The notes under the pieces were generated by a model. That model was not told the origin of the DNA. It did no database searches and saw only the letters and a list, made by a program, of their open reading frames with translations. Below are positions 33,788-46,398 of a stretch of DNA of 64,000 nucleotides, piece by piece; the first letter of the stretch is position 1; every line of letters starts with the position of its first letter. Origin of the DNA: Siphonodentalium dalli (lineage: Eukaryota; Mollusca; Scaphopoda; Gadilida; Siphonodentaliidae); the NCBI GenBank assembly GCA_032622095.1, contig CP136065.1, positions 246,573,474 to 246,637,473 on the forward strand, written 5' to 3'. The position numbers and the translations under genes are program-made.

Positions 33788-34447
33788 CATTTGGGAAAGT
33801 AGAGTTATCCATTCTGAATCATTCATTACATTGTTGTAAACTTTGCCATGACTGGAGTGGGAAGGGAGGTTAGGGAGATGGGGGGGGGCATCAAAGTCTT
33901 CTGATACATTGAGGGGAAGTAGTATATTTCATCCAAAATTGCCACACAACGAATAATAGTATCATTGTTTTCAGAAGTGGTATGTGAATTTGGAATTCAT
34001 TTCAGGGACCATAATTGGGAAAGCTTAGCTATTTGCAATCGGGATTGGGGTCCCCTGCCATCAGAAAGAAAAATCCTTGTGATCTTATGTTTACCAAAAA
34101 AATGTGGCACTATACAATGTCAGAAAGTCTGGAATTGCTTATACTGGTATTGGTATACTGGTTGAAAACAAAAGTACTTTATCAAATCAAGAAACTTCAT
34201 TTATGCTGCGATACAATACACCTATTGCCGAGTCATATATCACGATTCACTGATGCACCGGTTGTATTTCCCATCCCTACAGCAGGGTGTTAATGGACGT
34301 TGTCACCATTATTATAATGCTGATGCACAGGTATATGCCAAGGGGCCAATGAAATTGATGTCATAGTGCTTTATCAATGTGGGGGGGGGGGTAATATATC
34401 AGATTTATGGAGGCACGGACTCAGTATGAGCAAATATTATTAGGTGT
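33788..34447. other. Intron 10 segment with G-runs
   Basis: G-runs at about 33882 and 34381; otherwise nothing recognised. An open frame at 33965-34165 starts near a CAG but has no donor in phase. Confidence 0.35.
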
Positions 34448-34907
34448 TAGTCCAGGATATATTGGTTGACCTCTGCACCCCCCCCCAGGACTTAACTTTT
34501 CCGCCAAGGAGAAGCCCTCAACTGAACTATATGGATTACGTCTCCGGCCTTGTGTCAATCAGGAGGGTTAAAATTTTATTGCTGTGCCGACCCCACTCAC
34601 ACCCGTGTCCAGATTAGTCTCGCATGAATACACCCGCATTCTATCTATTGTCTAGTCAGTTTTTAATTCCTCCTCGCCAGGACAGGATCGTTTCTATTTT
34701 CTCAAGGTTGTATCTTTCTGTGTTGCGAGTTTATCGACTCAATATTTATTGTTGATATTACAAACTTGCAATTTATTGTACCCGATAGTTAATTAATATT
34801 TCTCACATCCGAAACGGGAACTTTTTTCGTTTCACTGTATCCGTAATTTGTTTCCGTGTTTTTTTTTCTTCCTCCAGACGACTTTATCTTTCAACAATTG
34901 GAATTAA

Positions 34908-36466
34908 GGGGATGGTAAAGTTTGGTCAAGATGGCCACCGCGGATTGCACCCTACCTCCAGATGATCAATAATTACTCACCGGCCATAGAATGGATAAAC
35001 TTCATATTTTTCACACATAATAATCAATAATAAACAAAGATCTTGTCATTAGTAGAGAAATTTTAGCTGTTAGAATTTACTCGCGGTAGAGTGACAAAAA
35101 ATCATGTCCCCAAATGGCGTTTCTCCAGTTCCAATGGTTAACTTTTTGTACAAACTGAACAGTCAAAATGGTTCTATAAGAATCTGGCTGGAGACAAGGA
35201 GACATCATTTTGAGGAAAAACAAGAACTTTCCCAAATACCCTGCCTGTGAAAATAGTACTGTCATCCTGAATAATGTCAAAATGTCCTCCATTTGCATTG
35301 TTTACATTCTTAGGAACTATTTTTCTTGGTATGGGAGACCATAATATCCTAACATTATTTTGCGATAGCCGATACACATGCCATGGGGGCGGGGCGGCCA
35401 TGATTACAAACAAACCCATCCGTCAATACTAGAATACGATTACGAATGGAAATCGATCAGTATAGACAATCGCGCATGGGATCAAGCTTTTGATTATGCC
35501 CATCAATATATATGGGTTATAAGCTATATGATTGTACCTGATAACCGACAATTTCTCGATTAATTTACATTCAAATGTTATTAAACGTATTTTTCTCCAC
35601 AATGTTTTTATCCCAGTGCACCAAAATAGAATTGACCGGAAGTGAACTCGCACAATGAGTCCGTCGTAAAATATGACATATTTTGTCGGAATACGGTACT
35701 TTCCTATTCATAAATATGTTTTTATATAGGCTATTTGATTTTAGAATAATACAATATTCTGAAACATGTAAGTTTTCTATTTATGTGATTTGCGTAATAA
35801 TACGACATCTTGTAATCTCGCTTTCGACTATAGACTGGTAATTCTAAAAATAAAATATCAACATTTCCATCTGTAAACAGCACAAAACTTCATAAATCGT
35901 GGGTAATCAAGCAACTAAATTAATTACAACAACTTAAATAAACTGAAAGCATCGATTTCATATCATAAACTTGCCTGATTGCAGGATCGAATTGCTTTTC
36001 TGGTCGATTTACATGTACCTGCCGCGAATTAAAAAATGACAACAACATCATGAACATGTGTTTACAATAGAAATATGGCGACTGGCTCCCAAGAAAAACT
36101 GACACGTTTTAGCGGACGTTTTTCAAACGATACAGTGAACATTAATCTAAAGCATAGCTCCTTGGCTCTTAACGGTATGTCACTTATCATAATGGGCTGC
36201 CTAATGATACTGTTGAAGTTATAGTTTTTCACATTTGAATGCCAAAACAGTGCCATAATATTGCAGATATACTCTGTTTCAAAGTCATTTTTCTGGTACA
36301 AAAAGCTTTTTAGCTCACATCTATTCGTGGCACCTCCTTTAACGATATATGCTCTATATATTATCTCTATGTTGTTATATCTATTTCTGTCTGCTTTTAT
36401 GTGAAAAATACCAATTTTGTCAGCCCGTTTCCAGACATTTTTTATGAAACAGACTTTGCCATCCCC
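34908..36466. mobile_element. TTAA element with GGGGATGGYAAAGT ends
   Basis: 1559 bp; GGGGATGGTAAAGTTTGG after TTAA 34904-34907, and AGACTTTGCCATCCCC before TTAA 36467-36470. Both flanks carry AAGATGGCC-type sequence. Short frames inside are unrecognised. Confidence 0.6.
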
Positions 36467-36470
36467 TTAA

Positions 36471-38929
36471 GATGGCCATCTTGACAATGACTAAAGAGGC
36501 ACATAGCTTACTTGTGGCAAAACCACATAGTGCATATTGTGCCACACATACGGCGTGATGACTATCATGACTTACAATTGAGGACGCAATGTAGTACGGT
36601 ATGCGATATCTCCTAATTTCGTGCTACACGTGCTTCACTTTACATAAGTTTCCGTCGACTCGCTTCGGTTATTTCGTAAGTTCCGTTGCTTTGTATCATA
36701 ATGTATACTGCCAAATCATACATGGCACTGCTCTGTTAATTCGCAGAAAGTTGCACAGGACAGCAATATCCTCCTTTGTAATAATTTACATGAATAAATA
36801 CGAAAGATAGTACTTGTTATCAGATGACAATTCACATTTCTTTCGACTGAGCGATCTGTAACATTGTTTTAACGATCAATACCTGCGAATCTACGCCCGC
36901 GTCTTAGACACATGGCAAATGTAATAAAACATTACAGCGACTTCAAGGTATTTAGAAAATTCTGCCTTGTCTATCACGATTAAATATCATATAACTCATT
37001 GTATCATCAGTACAATAGTTACTAACACTCCGTAACAGGGGGATGGTATTCGTTATCACATATATAACCACACTTCAAATTGATGTGTTGTCTGACGATC
37101 TAAATATTGTGTTGCATTCTTTACATCCATGTATGTACAGTTTGGATTACTACGAAATATTGATCACCAACTGCAATGAAGTGAAAACTTTGTAGCCTGA
37201 CACTCCAGCTACACTTGGCTCACTTTACTTAAACAATGGTGATTCTACCCATGGTAAGAACATTTTGGAGCCATCTTGGATGTTCGACTTGAAGTGAGAC
37301 CACTGGCCTACTTGTGGAGAGTAACCATCTCCAATGGGAACTTGGCAAATAAGGGAAAGCTTCGTCTTCAATATGGCACACCTTGTTCACAACATAGTCA
37401 GGGTGTCGCAACGATTTATTGGCTTGCCAGCATCTCACTGAATTTTAATTCGATTGATGTTTCTCCTTCATAACATCCGCCAGATGATTTAAGATTTACG
37501 CCACACATGGGTTGGCACTTAGAATTGACAATCTTTGTGATGTAACGACTGTGATCAGCAGATGTCACCAACTTGACACATCTGACCTCTTATCCTCAGA
37601 CATTAGTGTTTGTCGATACATTCAATTTCTCGGTCCCATTGACATATTATGGTTTAAGTGCCTCAATGCCATCTTACCGTAGGATCTAATATGCCTCGGC
37701 ATTGGCGAGCTTGCAATAATGTATTGCACGCCGTAATAGTTCCATACATTGTACATGACAATCATATGGTATCAGGGCCTCATGTATGCTGTCAGAACTG
37801 ACTACTAGTATGCTTACATATGGTGAACAGTTTTCATCCCAATACTGTCATACTTTGCAGTTTCATCAGTGAATGATAACGGCAAACAGCGAAATAGAAA
37901 GAATAAATATTGTCACGTGCTCCAGATTCACTGCCAATAGTCTTTCCAGTAGAGACCATCACTTGGCTCACTAACTTCTATTTCCACATATATCAAAACG
38001 ATAATCTGCCAAATAGCTTTCACTCGTGTATGATGCGCAGTTACATGCAACACATTTATATTGCGCAGAATATCATTAAGGACTGCATTTGTATTGTTAC
38101 ATGTCTAAAGCGAGCTTACATGCGCAGCGTTTATATTGCGCACATCTACTGCCAATATATTTCCGAAGCGGCCAAGACATGGCTCTTCGTCTATTGTCAC
38201 ATATCCACTGATTATGTGACAAAACGATTCGATACAATCATGACGAAAATGAAGGCATTCGTATCTTCACGTCCGCTGTAAGCGCACTTTCCTAACGGAA
38301 ACCGCCTAGTTCTTGCCTATGTGCATTCGGAACTCATCGTCCTCATATACGAGAAAAGACAGTATCTTACCTGTCATAGCAGGTAAGATCACGTGGCCAG
38401 GGGTATAACGTAATTATATTAACCTTACTTTCTACTCAATAACCTACAGATTGTATTGTATTATGTCTATTAACCTTGCTTTGTTATAACTAACAGCATG
38501 TCTTGCAGTCGAACGTGATTCGAATTTGCTGGCCACACAGTGCGGGTTGCTCATTCATGGGTGTATTACTTGTTATAGTTGGGTGAGGGCATATTAGTCA
38601 ATGATTACCTACTTTGAGCAACCGTACCAGTCTTTACCTCGGGCAGGACCAGTTCTGGCCCCACCCGGTCCTGCTACGGCAGTGTGAACCAATGGTAGGC
38701 GGGTGCTGCAAGTGGTTGATTCGGGAAACCAATCTTCTCGGGCGATTGCTCCAGCACCTTTCTCTCAGGTGCCTAATGGTAGTGGCAATACGATTATTAA
38801 ATTTCGAGAAAATTCACATCGATCTACTATTATTCCACATAGAGTGAAATTTCTATCAGTATTTTGATTTCGGCCTGGATTCATGCCACGAAGATCTGTT
38901 TATAGGTCATCACAATTATTGGGCACCTG
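36471..38929. other. Interior of the 6.6 kb TIR element
   Basis: No gene recognised. Frames at 37229-37473 and 37910-38281 lack family features. Confidence 0.35.
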
Positions 38930-40220
38930 GGAGTAGCCTTTGGCGGCTGTTCTGGGTGGGGAAGACTCGTTGTCACGTGACGCTCTTGCTCTCATAGACA
39001 TAGCGCACCAGCCAAATGGCCTGACTCTTCCCCATGGTGCAGTGGCCCACATCATTACAAGATGGGGTCCAGTCGATCCCCTGGAATCGTAATACCTTCG
39101 GGATACATCCGGGCCTGCTCCTCCGCCGTCATGTGATCATAGTGGTATGTCATCGACATTTATTCCAGTTTGGTCAGGACCAACTGCATTTGGGGGATTC
39201 CATGGAAGGGGCTTCCTCTGATCAAATGGCTCATCAGAACTAATTCCCTCTGGCCTTGGGGGCACAGCTTATTCTACATTTGCCATTGCTCGTGCCCCAG
39301 ACTTTGAGGGGGTGACCTTGGACAGGACATAGCTACTTATCCCAAATGCAAGAGCATTTGTCTTGCGTCGAACCATTTCAGAGTAGGCCTCTTCCACAGT
39401 CTGGTATCCCAACCTGATGCAGCCAATTCTGTTGGCTGGCGTCGATCTTGACATGCTTCTCTGCATCGCGTGGCGTCGGCAGGTTTGACGACGATGAGCA
39501 AGAATCGCGGGTCGACAGTGGGTCACCAGGCACACTGTCGGACGAGGATTCGGATGTTCCGCTGGTAAGTGATTTTGTACAGGATGAGGATACAGGTTGA
39601 TATCTTATATTGCTTCATTTAATTCAACAATTTGCGATAGGTACAAGTATTTACCTCAGTCAGGAAAGATCCAGCACTGTAGCCGTTGGAGGATGTTCTG
39701 GGTGGGGAAGTGAAGACTTGTTGTTGCGTGCCTCCAAGAGCTGCTCCAGCCTTCTGCCTCTTCCCCACGGTGCAGTGGCCCCCATCTCCACAGATGGGGT
39801 CCAGTCACTCCCCTGGAATCGTACACCTTCGGGATACCTCTAGGCCACTCCTCCACCAGTAGGAAAGAAAGACTGAATGTTCTGGGTGGGGAAGACTTGT
39901 TGTTGCGTGCCTCCAAGAGCTGCACCAACCAGCCTTCTAACTCTTCCCCATGGTGCAGTGGCCCACATCTCCACAAGATGGGGTCCAATCCCCTGGAATC
40001 GTAATACCTTAGGGATACCTCCAGGCCACTCCTTCACCGGTAGGAAAGAAAGGCTGAATGTTCTGGGTGGGGAAGACTTGTTGTTGTGTGCCTCCAAGAG
40101 CTGCACCAACCAGCCTTCTATCTCTTCCCCACGGTGCAGTGGCCCACATCTCCACACGATGGGGTCCAATCTCCTGGAATCGTAATACCTTCGGGATACC
40201 TCCAGGCCACTCCTTCACCG
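38930..40220. repeat. ~181-bp tandem repeat plus diverged copies
   Basis: Units contain TGTTCTGGGTGGGGAAGACT, CCCCATGGTGCAGTGGCCCA and GATGGGGTCCAATCCCCTGG. Regular copies run at about 39690, 39877 and 40058; a diverged copy is at 38950-39125. Open frames on both strands here are repeat artefacts. Confidence 0.85.
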
Positions 40221-41104
40221 GTCATTTTGCAATTTTGATCATTCTGCTAAATTTGATCATTTCGAAATGTACCCGACACTCGTTATGTGCGCCATCATAG
40301 ATCACTGATGCTTCTATGCTTGTTCATCAAGTCCTCAGTGGTGTTCTCTAATCCCATATATACTGGTATGCAATGATACCTTGGATCATGATGGCGTTCC
40401 CTGCTCTCTACATTATACGAGGCTGGAGTACAGATGTGTGGCATGAACTAGTGAAACCTCATACCTCGCTACGATATCTGCAGCATATCATTTTTATATC
40501 TGGTTTGTGTATCACAGGGAGCAATTTACTTTCGATATTTGATTAGCAAATAATCTCACATTGACATGATTAGATAGCATTTTTATAACATCATACATGT
40601 ATAAAAAATTCCTCGCTATTACCGGTATCCACATTTCAGTAGCAAATCGCGATGCGATTCCAGTTAATTTGCTCCCTGGTGTATCATAAGCATTCTGATA
40701 TCTTATGGCATACACAATGGCTGCATGTGACATCAGTTCATAATGTGAACTGTCGAGAGAGCGAAGAAGATGACAAAGAGAATAGGATGCAGCAAAGTTA
40801 TACTTGCTCGGTTGTCTCGCTAGCATGAATTATATGGCACTACCTGGGATGTTTCTTCCAAAAACAAGGGGGGGGGGGGGGGGGGCGGTACACATTTGAG
40901 CAATGTCGTAATCTGAATTGGGAGCTCTTTCACGTAACATAATCATATCTGATTCATGACTAAATCACATTTACATGAATCCTGTTTCGGAAGAGTACAT
41001 TCCCATCGAATTTGGATATTAATTAACTTTATTGCTCGTGCCTCCTCCTGGGCTTGCATTCTAATCCATATAGTTCAGTTGAGGGCTTCTCCTTGGCGGA
41101 AAAA

Positions 41105-41426
41105 TATAATTTTTATAATTAAAATTACTTTTTCCTTAAGGGAAGCCCGAAACTGAACTATCATAGATCCCTCCCATGGTGGTGCCATTCCCAACCCCGC
41201 GACTCGCAAATCTCATGATTAAGTCGGAAATAAAAAAACTGACTAGACAATAGATAGAATGCGGGTGTATTCATGCGAGACTAATCTGGACACGGGTGTG
41301 AGTGGGGTCGGCACAGCAATAAAATTTTAACCCTCCTGATTGACACAAGGCCGGAGACGTAATCCATATAGTTCAGTTTCGGGCTTCCCTTAAGGAAAAA
41401 GTAATTTTAATTATAAAAATTATATT
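41105..41426. mobile_element. MITE related to the 6.6 kb element
   Basis: Long TIR TATAATTTTTATAATTAAAA, then CCTTAAGGGAAGCCCGAAAC at both ends; ~320 bp. Its right half is the reverse complement of the left subterminal part of the 6.6 kb element, so it is a likely deletion derivative sitting directly beside it. Confidence 0.7.
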
Positions 41427-42815
41427 TCACCCCACTAATTTTCTTCCTTAAGGTCGCCTCTAATTTTGTTCACTTGTTAACAAGAAAAAAGTGGCTGCAG
41501 AGACTCCAGACAAGATGGCGTCCATCATGGCGGCCATTTTAAAAAAATGCACCAGGTCTCTTTGATCGCCATTATAGTAAAGATGATGTCACATGCCATC
41601 TTGTTTTCCGCTCAATTCGTTATGCTAATATACAACCCTTACAAATTAGCCAAAAATCCGACACCAGAATCCAATATGGCGGCCAAGATGGCCACCGAAA
41701 TGTGAAATTATGCTATTTTTCTGACATGTTACCACCTTTCGTTTGTCTCTGTGGGAAAATGTTGGCATCTTTGCGTCATGTTATACATTTATCATATAGA
41801 GGAGTCATTGGCGAACACATGGGGTCCATAATATACATTCATTGCAGGATATTTTTGTCCAATATCACGTTTTCCCAAATGCCGGTATAATAGGTCAAAG
41901 CCGAATCTACGTTAATAACGCGATGTAATGTTTCGAATCAATGAATGTTATTGCTATTATAACAACACCCATGCATATATATGTGCAGGAGATACTCAAG
42001 CTAGGATTCCTCTTATACCTAAGTTGAGGATTATTTACTCAAATCCAAGATGGCGGCCAAAATGGCCACCAGAAATAAAAAATCGCTGATTTTAACATCA
42101 GTGAACATTATTGTCATGACAACTCCACACCTGCTTACTATTGTGAGTTGGGAACACTTAGGCGAAGAACTTTCCTTGTACCGTATCCAAATAAAAGTCC
42201 CCCAAATCCAAAATGGCGCCCACAATGGCGGACAGATTTTGAAAATTCACCAAAATTCCCTCATATTCACATCATTGGGCATTATTGTCGAGACAACTCC
42301 ACCCATGCTTACAATTGAGTTGGAAATACTGAGGTGAAGTAATTACATTAGATCTCATGCAAGAAATTGTTTTCCAAATCGAAGATGGTGGCCAAAATGG
42401 CGACCGAAATTTGAAAACAAGTCTACATTCCTTTACTTTCTTACGATGGGCGTTATTGTTTCGCGATTTCTATCCACCATTACATGTTGATATGGAATAG
42501 TGACATGAAGTATTCATTAGGGTTTGGCAATTGATACTCACAGCCAAGATCGCTGCTAAATTGGCGGCTAGAAATTGAAAAGAAATCGATATTTTCACAT
42601 ATTAATTTCAACTTTTTGTCATAATATCGGTATGTATGGACGAAACTGTACATAAACCATCTACTAGTTCAACTTAAAGGTATAAAAACGCATAACATAG
42701 CTCGTATCCTTCTGGAAAGATGAAAAACCACAATTAATATCGCGATGTGGCATTTCGAAATCCAGTCTCCACTTAGCGCCGATAATGGCCGTAAGCGTAG
42801 GTGCGCCAAATAGTT
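41427..42815. repeat. Left arm of the long inverted repeat
   Basis: Reverse complement of about 44965-46345. Internally, CAAGATGGCGGCCAAAATGG-like motifs recur about every 165 bases. Confidence 0.85.
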
Positions 42816-42831
42816 ATATAAGAACAATTAC

Positions 42832-42967
42832 CTGATAACATATTCTGATTTGCCACGTCACGTCCATAATTATCTTGACCAGCTTCCATTTCTTTGTCTG
42901 ATAAATCTAGGTCGCTCACATCGACAAAGTATTCACCACTTCCTGGGAGTAGGGTCCCTCTAATCAT
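42832..42967 (-). CDS. Possible first exon of a spacer gene, unrecognised
   Basis: A reverse-strand frame beginning MIRGTLLPGSGEYFVDVSDL and continuing with acidic, Asn-rich sequence to NQNMLS, ending at a good donor (TCAG|GTAATT). Composition is protein-like and it lies just inside the inverted-repeat arm, as expected for a transposon-encoded gene. No downstream exon was identified. Confidence 0.35.
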
Positions 42968-43162
42968 GACTTTTCACACAATTCATTTTCCGGTGTCTAG
43001 CTTACGATTTTAAATATTTGCTAATTATGATATTTGTGCGTCATCTTGAACTAGGAAGGCATATGGCCGATGAGTATACAAGCTTACAGAAGGTCATCTC
43101 TATGTATGTGGGATAACGACATGTACACCTGGCGAACCAGTTAGCTAATCACTTCTCAATAC

Positions 43163-43339
43163 ATGGTTCGTCAACTCGCAAACTCAGCGAACGCATTGGC
43201 ATATGTGGACAACTTCGACAGTGTTTCGAAGGTTGCTAGCTGTCTCATTCCCTTGGACAGATGTCTATCTGTTAAGGAGAAGACCCTAGTGTACAGACTA
43301 CCCACACTTCTTGACCATTATCCGAAGCAAACTGTGTGA
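43163..43339 (+). CDS. Short coding-like frame in the foldback spacer
   Basis: Fifty-eight codons: MVRQLANSANALAYVDNFDS, then VASCLIPLDRCLSVKEKTLV and a stop. Composition is protein-like but no family is recognised. It could be a relic of the transposon's gene. Confidence 0.3.
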   Translation: MVRQLANSANALAYVDNFDSVSKVASCLIPLDRCLSVKEKTLVYRLPTLLDHYPKQTV

Positions 43340-43860
43340 CGCCCCGCAGTTATCTTGTCGAATATCTCCCAGCAGAGAAGAACAATGCTCGCGGTGCTAG
43401 TTTGTGGACATGCGCCATGATAGTGGGAATGAAATGGGCCACTGTATACACCACCCCTACACCTGGTGCATGTTTAAGATATCGAATGTCATGCGTGTCG
43501 GTTTTATTTGGTGTGGTAAAATTGTATTTCCACATCCGTTTCGAAGCCTTTCTTATTCAACTACGTACACTTTTGTCTGGATAATACTATGCTAGCCTCC
43601 CTCAAAACAGTCGGATGGACTAAATGATAATGTCTTTATAGCATGAATGTATGCGTGTTTTGTTATCCTCTCTCGGGGTTAGTGTCAGTACGTGGGCGGT
43701 ATTATTCAAGAAAATGTCAGGAACTGTGGTGCATTTATTTCACTATGTATTTAAAGAACAATTTACATGGCAATGGCTGTGGACGTTGGGGAACGCGACC
43801 TTTATGATCATATAGCTTTATATATATAACATTAGAATAAAGTAGTTAATTTCTCATGTA

Positions 43861-44013
43861 GGAAAATGGTCGCAATGGTGATGTTACCAAGAAATCACTT
43901 GGTGTACCAACGTTTGTTGAACTGAATGCAAGAGCTCATCAACGTAACATTCCTCTGGATGTTCTTCGCGTTGAACATTTCACCCTTTTGTTGATGGCAT
44001 TTGTACTTTCTTG
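43861..44013 (+). CDS. Possible exon in the foldback spacer
   Basis: After CTCATGTAG the frame reads ENGRNGDVTKKSLGVPTFVE, then LNARAHQRNIPLDVLRVEHF to a stop at 44011-44013. It looks like real protein and could be a terminal exon. No relation to known transposases is recognised. Confidence 0.35.
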
Positions 44014-44964
44014 AACCATACCACCCAGCGTTAGTATAACATATCAACCAACTATCAAATGTATCGCCTTTAAGACTACACCCCAGTCTTGGTGGGGCTT
44101 ATACAGCAGTAGCCAATGGCATACTCCTGGTCCAGTTGTTTAAGAACGGCTTCCAAACGGATGTGAACATACAATCTTAGCATACAAGGAAAGCAAAGCC
44201 ACACATGAGATCCTGTCTGAATCTAAAACATAACAAAATAAGGGGCGGTGCAGTCATGGTCCAATTTCATTTCCACTATCATGACACATACCCACAAACT
44301 AGCACCGTGTGTATTGTTATCATCTGCTTGCAACTGTTCGGTGAGACGATTGCTTGTTCTTATGATCATGTTCAAGGAGTTTGGGTATATTATGCATTAT
44401 GGTCTTCTACGCCTTAGCAGAAATGCATCCATCAAATGTCGGGCTTTCAACATTCGAAGCCATATACAGAAGTTGTCCGGGTACGTCAGTGCATTAGATG
44501 GGTATGTGAATTGATGAACCATATATTGAGAAGTGGCTGTTTGGGAAAATCACCAGGTGTACACGTTGTTATCCCCATTAGGTCACCAAAGCTGACAATA
44601 CGCAGATAGATAGGTCCTTCTGAAGCTACTATACGCATCGACCGAATACCTATTATAGTGTATCGCACAAGATGACGCATATACCCCATATGTAGCATCT
44701 GAATTATACCATAAGCTATACCACGAATGAAGCTCGCTAAGAATTCCAAGCTTTCGAAACAAACACGTGAGCTGGACACCGGCATATGTATTGTTTGAAA
44801 CATTCCGATTAGTGGCACCCTTCTACAAAGAAGAGTAGTGAACTGTTGTTGTGAGTGAGATAGATTAATCTGACGAAGAGACGGAAGCAAGTCTTGATAA
44901 TGCTGAATGTGGCAATTCAGAATAAGCTCAGGTACTGTTGTTTTGATTCTTGGAAGTCATAATA

Positions 44965-46345
44965 TGACTATTCGGCGCACCTATATACGGTTACGGCCAG
45001 TATGAGCCCTTAGTGGAGAATGGATTTTGAAATGCCACATCGCGATTGTGGGTTTTCATCCTTCCAAAAGGCTACGACTTACATTGGAACTAATAGATGG
45101 CTTATATTATGTACCGTTTCGTTTATACAAATTAATATTATGACAAAAAGTTGAAATTAGTATGTGATAATATCGGCTTCTTTTCAATTTCTGCACGCCA
45201 GATTGGCCGCCATATTGACTGTGAGCATCACTTGCCAAACCCTAATGAATAATTCATACATATCAACATGTAATGGTGGGTAGAAATCGCGAAACAATAA
45301 CGCCCATCGTAAGAAAGTAAAGGAATGTAGGTGTGTTTTCAAATTTTGGTCGCCATTTTGGCTGCCATCTTCGATTTGGAAAACCATTTCTTGCATGAGA
45401 TGTAAGGTAATTACTTCACCTCAGTATTTCCAACTCAACTGTACGCATGGATGGAGTTGTCTCGACAATAATGCCCAATGATGTGAATATGAGGGAATTT
45501 CAGTGATTTTTTTTAATCTGTCCGCCATTGTGGGCGCCATTTGGGATTTGGGGGACTTTTATTTGGATATGGTACAAGGAAAGTTCTTCGCCTAAGTGTT
45601 CCCATCTTACAAGAGTGAGCAGGTGTGGAGTTGTCATGACAATAATGCTCACTGATGTTAAAATCAGCGATTTTCAGCAATTTTTTATTTCTGGTGGCCA
45701 TTTTGGCCGCCATCTTGGATTTGGGTAAATATTCCTCAACTCAGGTATAAGAGGAATCCTAGCTTGAGTATCTCCTGCAAATATATATGCATGGGTGTTG
45801 TTATAATAGCAATAACATTCATTGATTCGAAACATAACATCGCGTTATTAACGGAGATTCGGCTTTGACCTATTATACCGGCGTTTGGGAAAACGTGATA
45901 TCGGACAAAAATATCCCGCAATGAATGCATATTATGGTCCCCATGTATTCGCCAATGACTCCTCTATATGATAAATGTATAACATGACGCAAAAATTCTA
46001 ACATTTTCCCACAGAGACAAACGAAAGGTGGTAACATGACAGAAAAATAGCATATTTTCACATTTCGGCGGTCATCTTGGCCGCCATATTGGATTGTGGT
46101 GACGGATTTTTGGCTAATTTGTAAGGGTTGTATATTAGCATAACGAATCGAGCGGAAAACAAGACGGCATGTGACATCATCTTTACTATAACGGCGATCA
46201 AAGAGACCTGGTGCATTTAAAAAAAAATGGCCACCATGATGGACGCCATCTTGTCTGGAGTCTCTGCGGCCACTTTTTTTTCTTGTTAACAAGTGAAAAA
46301 AATTAGAGGAGACCTTAAGGAAGAAAATTAGTGGGGTGAAGTTAA
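44965..46345. repeat. Right arm of the long inverted repeat
   Basis: Mirror of the left arm. The 179-codon reverse frame at 45873-46412 crosses arm and terminus and is not considered a gene. Confidence 0.85.
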
Positions 46346-46398
46346 GTCCTGGGGGGGGGGGGGGGTGCAGAGGTCGACCAATATCTCCTGGACTATGT

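Larger units (their letters stand above)
34498..41104. mobile_element. TIR element inserted in the foldback element
   Basis: 42-bp TIR containing CCGCCAAGGAGAAGCCCTCA and ACTGAACTATATGGATTA at both ends. About 6.6 kb, with further nested repeats (34908-36466, 38930-40220). No transposase recognised. The subterminal sequence at 34539-34670 is reverse-complementary to 41220-41360 in the adjoining MITE. Confidence 0.65.
34448..46395. mobile_element. Long-inverted-repeat (foldback) transposon split by insertions
   Basis: Termini TAGTCCAGGATATATTGGTT and the complement of CGACCAATATCTCCTGGACTA, with TGT on both sides (34445-34447, 46396-46398), a candidate 3-bp target duplication. After the first ~52 bases the left arm is interrupted at 34498/34500 and resumes near 41427. 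Removing the inserts leaves about 5 kb: two ~1.4 kb arms (about 41427-42815 and 44965-46345) around a 2.15 kb spacer. The arms are about 95% identical by eye and contain repeated CCAAGATGGCGGCCAAAATG motifs. Superfamily unknown. Confidence 0.75.

Noticed and set aside
33965-34165. Possible extra exon between exons 10 and 11
   Set aside because: It follows a CAG, but no donor in a phase compatible with both neighbours was found and composition is not convincing.
39610-40300. Overlapping open frames on both strands
   Set aside because: Produced by the ~181 bp tandem repeat; similar peptides recur in each unit on both strands.
34448-46395. Polinton/Maverick interpretation because the ends start near AGT
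   Set aside because: No 6-bp target duplication, no polymerase, integrase or capsid-like genes, and the length is explained by nested insertions into a 5 kb element.
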